A stretch of 20,014 bases of DNA from UBA4732 sp002404095 (GTDB lineage: Bacteria; Planctomycetota; Planctomycetia; Gemmatales; Gemmataceae), in NCBI GenBank assembly GCA_036783645.1, contig DAIPWT010000128.1, positions 1 to 20,014 of the forward strand, in the 5' to 3' direction. Below, in pieces: positions 16,052 through 20,014 of the stretch. The notes below the pieces were generated by a model. That model saw only the letters and a program-made list of their open reading frames with translations. It had not been told where the DNA came from and searched no databases. Made by a program: the position numbers and the translations under genes. Numbering within the stretch: position 1 is the first letter of the stretch; the number at the start of each line of letters is the position of its first letter.

Positions 16052-16072
16052 TGCAAACCGTGTCGTGCGCCC
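16052..16072. repeat. Right terminal inverted repeat of the ISKra4-type element
   Basis: The 21 bases end in TGTCGTGCGCCC and pair with 14543-14563. It lies about 78 bases upstream of the transposase start on the minus strand, so 15975-16051 is the leader of the element. Confidence 0.8.
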
Positions 16073-16202
16073 AGAAGGGCATGGCGATGGGAGAGGGAGA
16101 AGGCCCAGGCCAATGGAATCCGGGTTAAGGAGAGGCGATTACAGCACCCGTCCTTTGAACCGCTTCCCCAGGCGGACAGCGGCCGCGCCGCCTGTCGGCG
16201 GT

Positions 16203-16230
16203 CGGTCCCGCACGGAAGCGTGCGGGACCG
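16203..16230. repeat. Perfect hairpin, 11-base stem (repeat family R6)
   Basis: CGGTCCCGCAC (16203-16213) and GTGCGGGACCG (16220-16230) pair perfectly around a 6-base loop GGAAGC. It lies in the non-coding stretch 16073-16426 between the insertion sequence and the phosphatase gene. Apart from this hairpin and the phosphatase leader, I see no gene in that stretch and could not identify a convincing promoter. Confidence 0.75.
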
Positions 16231-16426
16231 CACACTTCCGCGCGTGATTCCTTTACGGATCGCTGGATTCGGCAGGTCGTCCCACCCCGTCTTCCTCACA
16301 CATCGGTCAGGAAAACAAGGCGGTTAACGACGCCGGCGCCGAGTGCAGGATGTTCCGGCGCGGCCTTTGCTAATCTCCAGCCAGAGCCTAGCGCCGCCCC
16401 CATCCTCCATGCGAAAGGAACTCTCC

Positions 16427-17332
16427 ATGAACGCAACCCTGAATCGAGTCACTCCCAACATGGCGGACACCCTCCCCGAAATTCCCGCCGCGAACTCCGC
16501 GGCCGCCGCGCTCGGCGTGCGGAGCTACGGCCTTACCGACCAAGGAAGGATGCGTGAGTCGAACGAGGACCATTTTCTCATCGCGGAGATGGCCCGCATA
16601 CTCTGGGTCCGCCAGAGCAGCTTGCCTCAGCCGGGGACGCAGCACGGCCGCAACCGCGCGCACGTCTTAGTGGTCGCCGACGGCATGGGCGGCCATCAGG
16701 CCGGTGAAGTCGCCAGCGCCCTCACCGTGGAAACCATCGAGGCGTTTGTTCTTAACCTCTTGAAACGATTCTCCAACCTCCAGGCGACCGACGAGCAGGC
16801 CGTCCTCAAGGATTTCCAGGACGCGCTGCGCCAAGCCGACGCCCGTCTGTTTGAAGAGGCCGCCCACCACCCGGAGTGGGCGCACATGGGGACGACGCTG
16901 ACGATGGCCTTCGTCAGCGGGCGAGCGCTATTCGTGATCCACGCCGGTGACAGCCGCTGTTACCTGTTTCGCGCGGGCCAGCTCCTCCCGCTGACCCTCG
17001 ACCACACCATTGCGGCCGAAATGGCTCGCCGCGGAATCATCAAGCCGGAGGAGGTCCGCTCCCACCAATGGCGGCACGTCGTCACCAACGCCCTCGGCGG
17101 CAATGAGGCCGGCGTGCAGGTCGATGTGCGGAAGGCCGACCTTCAGCCGGGAGACGTACTCCTCCTCTGCTCCGACGGCCTAACGGATATGCTGCCGGAC
17201 GACCGCATTGCTTCCGTCCTCGCGGAGGAGAGCGAGCCGCAGTCGGCGTGCCGGAGACTGGTGGACGAGGCCAACGCGGAGGGGGGACGCGACAACATCA
17301 CTTGCATCGTCTCCCGCCTCCAAGCGGTTTGA
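16427..17332 (+). CDS. PP2C-type serine/threonine protein phosphatase
   Basis: A 301-residue soluble PP2C (PPM) family phosphatase that removes phosphate from serine/threonine residues using two metal ions; it normally counters Hanks-type kinases, which planctomycetes have in number. All main motifs are visible: RESNEDHF (D48), VVADGMGGHQAGEVAS (D85), GTTLTMAF, VIHAGDSRCYLFR, LTLDHT, VVTNALGG, LLLCSDGLTDML and GGRDNITCIV. An insertion (RQSSLPQPGTQHGRNRAH) lies between the first two motifs, a common position for variation. The ATG at 16427 is preferred because AAGGAA lies 8 bases upstream; 16409 and 16343 are in-frame alternatives. The cytochrome gene follows 75 bases downstream on the same strand. 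No kinase gene is in the window, so the substrate is unknown. Confidence 0.93.
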   Translation: MNATLNRVTPNMADTLPEIPAANSAAAALGVRSYGLTDQGRMRESNEDHFLIAEMARILWVRQSSLPQPGTQHGRNRAHVLVVADGMGGHQAGEVASALTVETIEAFVLNLLKRFSNLQATDEQAVLKDFQDALRQADARLFEEAAHHPEWAHMGTTLTMAFVSGRALFVIHAGDSRCYLFRAGQLLPLTLDHTIAAEMARRGIIKPEEVRSHQWRHVVTNALGGNEAGVQVDVRKADLQPGDVLLLCSDGLTDMLPDDRIASVLAEESEPQSACRRLVDEANAEGGRDNITCIVSRLQAV

Positions 17333-17407
17333 CTGCCGAGCCGACTGGGACTAAGACACAGAGGCGTAAACGGGCCTCGGCGCGGCCCGGCATTTCAGGA
17401 GCGCGCG

Positions 17408-18646
17408 ATGTCCTTTCGTTCGGTTTTCATTGCGATTGTCATTGGTTTCGGCCTGGTCCTGGCCGGCTTTCTCGTCAACCTGTACCGCCCGCCAGCGGAG
17501 ACGGGACAGCCGTCAGCAGCCTTCGTCCGAGCTACCGGCAAGTGCGCTGAATGCCACGCCGAGCAGCAGCATTCCATCGTCCACGAGTATGAAATGAGCG
17601 TCCACGCCAAAAAGGGCGTTAATTGCCTCGACTGTCACCAGGCCGCGGAACATCAGGACAAGATGGACCACCACGGCTTCGAGATCACCAAATCCCTAAC
17701 CGCCGCCAACTGCCGGAGCTGTCACGACAAAGAGTATCAACAATATCTGCGCAGCCGGCACGCCGCGCCGTCGTGGGCGGCGGTGTACGGTGAGAAGAGC
17801 CTGACGCCCGAACAGGTTGCGTTCAGCGAGCAGTTCCAACCCGGCGGCACGAAGCGGCCGCCGCATCCGCTGGTCGGCCTGGAAGGTCAGCAGGCTTCCG
17901 AAAGCGGCTGCGCCAGCTGCCATAGCGTCGGCAAGCCCAACGCCGACGGCACCCTCGGCACTTGCACGGCCTGCCACGCCCGCCACGTTTCCTCGGTCGC
18001 GCTGGCTCGGCTGCCTACCACCTGTGCCCAGTGCCACATGGGGCCGGATCATTCGCAAATCGAGATCTATGAAGAGTCCAAACACGGCGTCTTGTTTCAC
18101 GCCCAGGAAAAGCTGCTCAACCTGGCCGCCGAGCCGAAGCAGTTGACCACGCACGACATGTTCGTGCCGACCTGCGCCACCTGCCACATGAGCGGCCTCA
18201 ACGGCCTGGCCGTCAGCCACGACCCGTCCGACCGCCTGTCCTATTACCTCTTCGCCGAGATCACCGAGAAGCGGCCGAACTACGCCCGCGCTCAGGCGGC
18301 TATGAAGGACGTCTGTCTCCAGTGTCACACGAAGCCGCAGATCGATCGCGTCTACGATCAGGCCGAGAAGGTCGTGGCCGAGACCAACGACAAGGTGACG
18401 ACGGCGAAGGCGATCATTGAGGGGCTGCGCAAGGACGGCGTACTGTCGGAGAAGAAGTTCGAGACGCCGATCGACTTCGCCTACTTCGATCTGTGGCACT
18501 ATGACGGCCGGACGGCGAAGCACGGGGCTTTCATGGGCGGCGCTGATTTCGTGCAGTGGCACGCCAACTACCCGATCCTGGAGCGCACCATCCAGATGAA
18601 GGCGACGGCCGACGAGATGCGGAGGCAACATGCCAAGCCGAAGTAA
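17408..18646 (+). CDS. Membrane-anchored octahaem cytochrome c, hydroxylamine oxidoreductase (HAO)-like
   Basis: A 412-residue exported cytochrome with one N-terminal membrane anchor (FIAIVIGFGLVLAGFLVNLY, residues 7-26) and eight CxxCH haem-binding motifs at residues 46, 73, 102, 168, 186, 206, 256 and 303. The spacing and the C-terminal segment FDLWHYDGRTAKHGAFMGG followed by ADFVQWHANYPILE resemble the HAO family, which interconverts hydroxylamine, NO, nitrite or ammonia, or related octahaem nitrite reductases. In oxidative HAO a tyrosine after the last haem motif cross-links to the catalytic haem; at the place I align with it (ADFVQWH) this protein has phenylalanine, which would suggest a reductive enzyme. 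That alignment is from memory. The start at 17408 has AGGAG upstream. The end overlaps the next gene by 17 bases, so the two are co-translated. Alternatives are other octahaem reductases, for example of tetrathionate or nitrite. Confidence 0.82.
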   Translation: MSFRSVFIAIVIGFGLVLAGFLVNLYRPPAETGQPSAAFVRATGKCAECHAEQQHSIVHEYEMSVHAKKGVNCLDCHQAAEHQDKMDHHGFEITKSLTAANCRSCHDKEYQQYLRSRHAAPSWAAVYGEKSLTPEQVAFSEQFQPGGTKRPPHPLVGLEGQQASESGCASCHSVGKPNADGTLGTCTACHARHVSSVALARLPTTCAQCHMGPDHSQIEIYEESKHGVLFHAQEKLLNLAAEPKQLTTHDMFVPTCATCHMSGLNGLAVSHDPSDRLSYYLFAEITEKRPNYARAQAAMKDVCLQCHTKPQIDRVYDQAEKVVAETNDKVTTAKAIIEGLRKDGVLSEKKFETPIDFAYFDLWHYDGRTAKHGAFMGGADFVQWHANYPILERTIQMKATADEMRRQHAKPK

Positions 18647-19523
18647 GTGGTATCGAGACCATCGGCTCTGGGTGGAGGCGTTCGTGCTGGTCAACCTGGC
18701 TTTCCTGAGCGTGGATATTTACCTCGCCCACTCGGTCAACCAGTTCCGCCGCTGGCCCGAATACGTGCCGCTGTACTTCTCGCTGGCCGCTCCGGTCGTG
18801 CTGCTGGTGGGCTTACTGGCGGGCGAGTGGGGCGGCTACCGTGCGGCCTGGCGCGACCTCGGCTACCTCGTCGGCTGGGCGGCGATCGGCGTCGGATTGG
18901 TCGGCGTGATCCTGCACCTGGATAGCCGCTTCTTCTACGATAGAACCATCAAAAGTCTGGTATATGCTGCGCCGTTCGCCGCCCCACTGGCCTACACGGG
19001 GCTGGGGTTGCTGCTGCTGATGAACCGGATGGTCGCATCCGATTCGCCGGAATGGCCGCGATGGGTGTTGCTGCTGGCGCTGGGCGGCTTCTTCGGCAAC
19101 TTCGTCTTCAGCCTGACGGACCACGCCCAAAACGGCTTCTTTCACTGGACGGAATGGATTCCCGTCGTCAGCAGCGCTTTCGCCGTGGGCTTCCTGGCCG
19201 CGCCGCTGTTCACGGCCGTCGGCCGGCGGTTTTTGTGGCTGTGCGCGGCGGTGATGTTTGTCCAGGGCGCCGTCGGCCTGCTGGGGTTCTACTTCCACGT
19301 CGCCGCCAACTTGCATGGGCCGGCGCCGCGGATGTGGGATAACTTCCTCTTCGGCGCGCCGGCGCTGGCGCCGCTGCTGTTTCCCAACCTTGTGCTGCTG
19401 GCGTGCATCGGCCTGTGGGTGTTGGGAGAACAGGCGAGGGCGATAGAACCGAATTCGCCTGTAACAACTGATTCGGGAGGAAAAAAGGCTGAAAAAGAAG
19501 TGTCGGGAGTCGATTTCGCTTGA
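18630..19523 (+). CDS. Eight-helix integral membrane protein, partner of the octahaem cytochrome
   Basis: A 297-residue membrane protein that I cannot assign to a named family. About eight hydrophobic helices are visible near residues 13-33, 44-66, 79-97, 110-133, 145-163, 176-198, 202-225 and 245-268. Histidines near helix ends (ILHLDSRFF, LTDHAQNGFFHWTEW, GFYFHVAANLHG) are candidate ligands for haem b or a quinone site. The C-terminus is a polar, Lys/Glu-rich tail. The ATG at 18630 has GGAGG 5 bases upstream, inside the end of the cytochrome gene, and the frames overlap by 17 bases. Its place suggests a membrane quinol or electron-transfer subunit for the cytochrome; this is inference from position and topology. 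Confidence 0.85.
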   Translation: MPSRSKWYRDHRLWVEAFVLVNLAFLSVDIYLAHSVNQFRRWPEYVPLYFSLAAPVVLLVGLLAGEWGGYRAAWRDLGYLVGWAAIGVGLVGVILHLDSRFFYDRTIKSLVYAAPFAAPLAYTGLGLLLLMNRMVASDSPEWPRWVLLLALGGFFGNFVFSLTDHAQNGFFHWTEWIPVVSSAFAVGFLAAPLFTAVGRRFLWLCAAVMFVQGAVGLLGFYFHVAANLHGPAPRMWDNFLFGAPALAPLLFPNLVLLACIGLWVLGEQARAIEPNSPVTTDSGGKKAEKEVSGVDFA

Positions 19524-19563
19524 CACCCGTCGTCGGCGGCGCTGCCCTAGAGCGAGCGGGTGA

Positions 19564-19917
19564 GGCGCCGTACCGCAGTTCTTGCAGCCCAAGGACGGCG
19601 CGAACCACGCGGTGTTCCTGAACGCCGACCTGGAACCGAACATTCAACCGCGCCGCCGCAACGGGTCGCTTCTGGGCTTCCCGATGTATTGGTCGGAAAA
19701 GCTGCCGACCCTGGGGACGAAGGGCGACCTGATCCTGATCGACCCGTGATACTATCTGATTGGGGACCGGAACGCGATCATGATCGCGGTCAGCGACCAT
19801 GTGAACTTCCTGAAGAACCAGGCGACGCGTCGCAGCGGCGGCCAACCCCAGATTGAAAAGCCGATCACCTTGCAAGACGGCGCCATGACCGTCAGCCCCT
19901 TCGTGCTACTCACATAG
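19564..19917 (+). pseudogene. HK97-type phage major capsid protein, C-terminal relic
   Basis: From about 19579 one frame reads FLQPKDGANHAVFLNADLEP, then LLGFPMYWSEKLPTLGTKGD, LILIDP, an in-frame TGA at 19747-19749, YYLIGDRNAIMIAVSDHVNF, and finally KPITLQDGAMTVSPFVLL to a TAG at 19915-19917. This is the end of a HK97-fold phage major capsid protein. The frame begins just after a TGA at 19561-19563, so about two thirds of the gene are absent. The internal TGA lies where a residue such as serine would precede YYLIGDR, and about six residues appear lost between NQATR and GGQPQ. No other phage gene is in the window. It is a prophage remnant, not an expressed gene. Confidence 0.85.
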
Positions 19918-19965
19918 CGGGCTCAATCAGCCCTAAACCAAGCTCAACTGCCCGCCTCGCTCTAA

Positions 19966-20014
19966 GAGGGCGTCTAGAAATCGGTCTTGGCACCGGGTTG
20001 GCGTCCGGTTTATG
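19966..20014 (+). mobile_element. Possible end of an IS5-like insertion sequence (cut by window)
   Basis: GAGGGCGTCTAGAAATCGGT at 19966-19985 resembles terminal repeats of IS5-family elements as I remember them, and it is preceded by CTAA (19962-19965), which fits their preferred 4-base target. The window ends in an ATG at 20012-20014 that could begin a transposase. The rest lies outside, so this is a weak call. Confidence 0.3.

Larger units (their letters stand above)
14543..16072. mobile_element. Decayed ISKra4-type insertion sequence
   Basis: The element is about 1530 bases and is bounded by imperfect terminal inverted repeats: 14543-14563 (GGGCGCACGACATGGTTTGTG) pairs with 16052-16072 at 18 of 21 positions. 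It encloses a single broken transposase gene on the minus strand. No convincing target duplication is seen outside the ends. It sits exactly at the switch between the minus-strand half and the plus-strand half of the window. Confidence 0.8.

Noticed and set aside
16021..16299. 92-residue open frame on the minus strand
   Set aside because: It runs across the insertion sequence end and the R6 hairpin and has no recognisable content.
19210..19875. 221-residue open frame on the minus strand
   Set aside because: It spans the antisense of the membrane protein end and of the capsid relic, which are both convincingly coding on the plus strand.

Overview
The window is high-GC bacterial DNA that looks like a planctomycete, most likely a Gemmata-type (Gemmataceae) genome. 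The support is two DUF1549/DUF1553 plus DUF1501 secreted-protein pairs, tandem Uma2-family genes, a KaiC-like/histidine kinase locus, an ISKra4-type transposase and many dispersed palindromic intergenic repeats. The assignment is by gene-family character; no rRNA or tRNA gene was seen.

Layout. Everything from 121 to 15974 is on the minus strand; everything from 16427 onward is on the plus strand. In order of coordinate: a SAM-dependent methyltransferase (121-882); a hybrid histidine kinase/receiver protein (1002-2174) fused by broken frames to a decayed two-domain KaiC-like ATPase (2137-3262); DUF1501 protein no. 1 (3408-4748) with its DUF1549/DUF1553 partner (4952-7363); a pre-peptidase C-terminal (PPC) domain protein translationally coupled to a GH17-like glucanase (7585-9356); two tandem Uma2 paralogues (9379-10666); DUF1501 protein no. 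2 (10752-12077) with its DUF1549/DUF1553 partner (12196-14421); a decayed ISKra4-type insertion sequence with recognisable terminal inverted repeats (14543-16072). On the plus strand follow a PP2C-type phosphatase (16427-17332), a membrane-anchored eight-heme cytochrome c resembling hydroxylamine oxidoreductase (17408-18646), an overlapping eight-helix membrane protein (18630-19523), a relic of a HK97-type phage major capsid gene (19564-19917), and possibly the end of another insertion sequence at the window edge.

How the parts fit. The DUF1549/DUF1553 and DUF1501 proteins occur twice in the same order and orientation, each pair being a secreted haem-motif protein followed by a Tat-exported partner; a secreted GH17/PPC pair lies between the two. 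The octahaem cytochrome and the eight-helix membrane protein overlap by 17 bases and are probably one redox unit, the membrane protein being a candidate quinol-side partner.

The most notable patterns are (1) five unrelated palindromic repeat families, each sitting 7-28 bases after a stop codon of a minus-strand gene, as if recruited as 3' ends; (2) three genes (KaiC, transposase, capsid) decayed by the same mixture of internal deletions and small frame breaks; and (3) the HAO-like cytochrome plus membrane protein operon, which may be a reductive nitrogen-compound enzyme.
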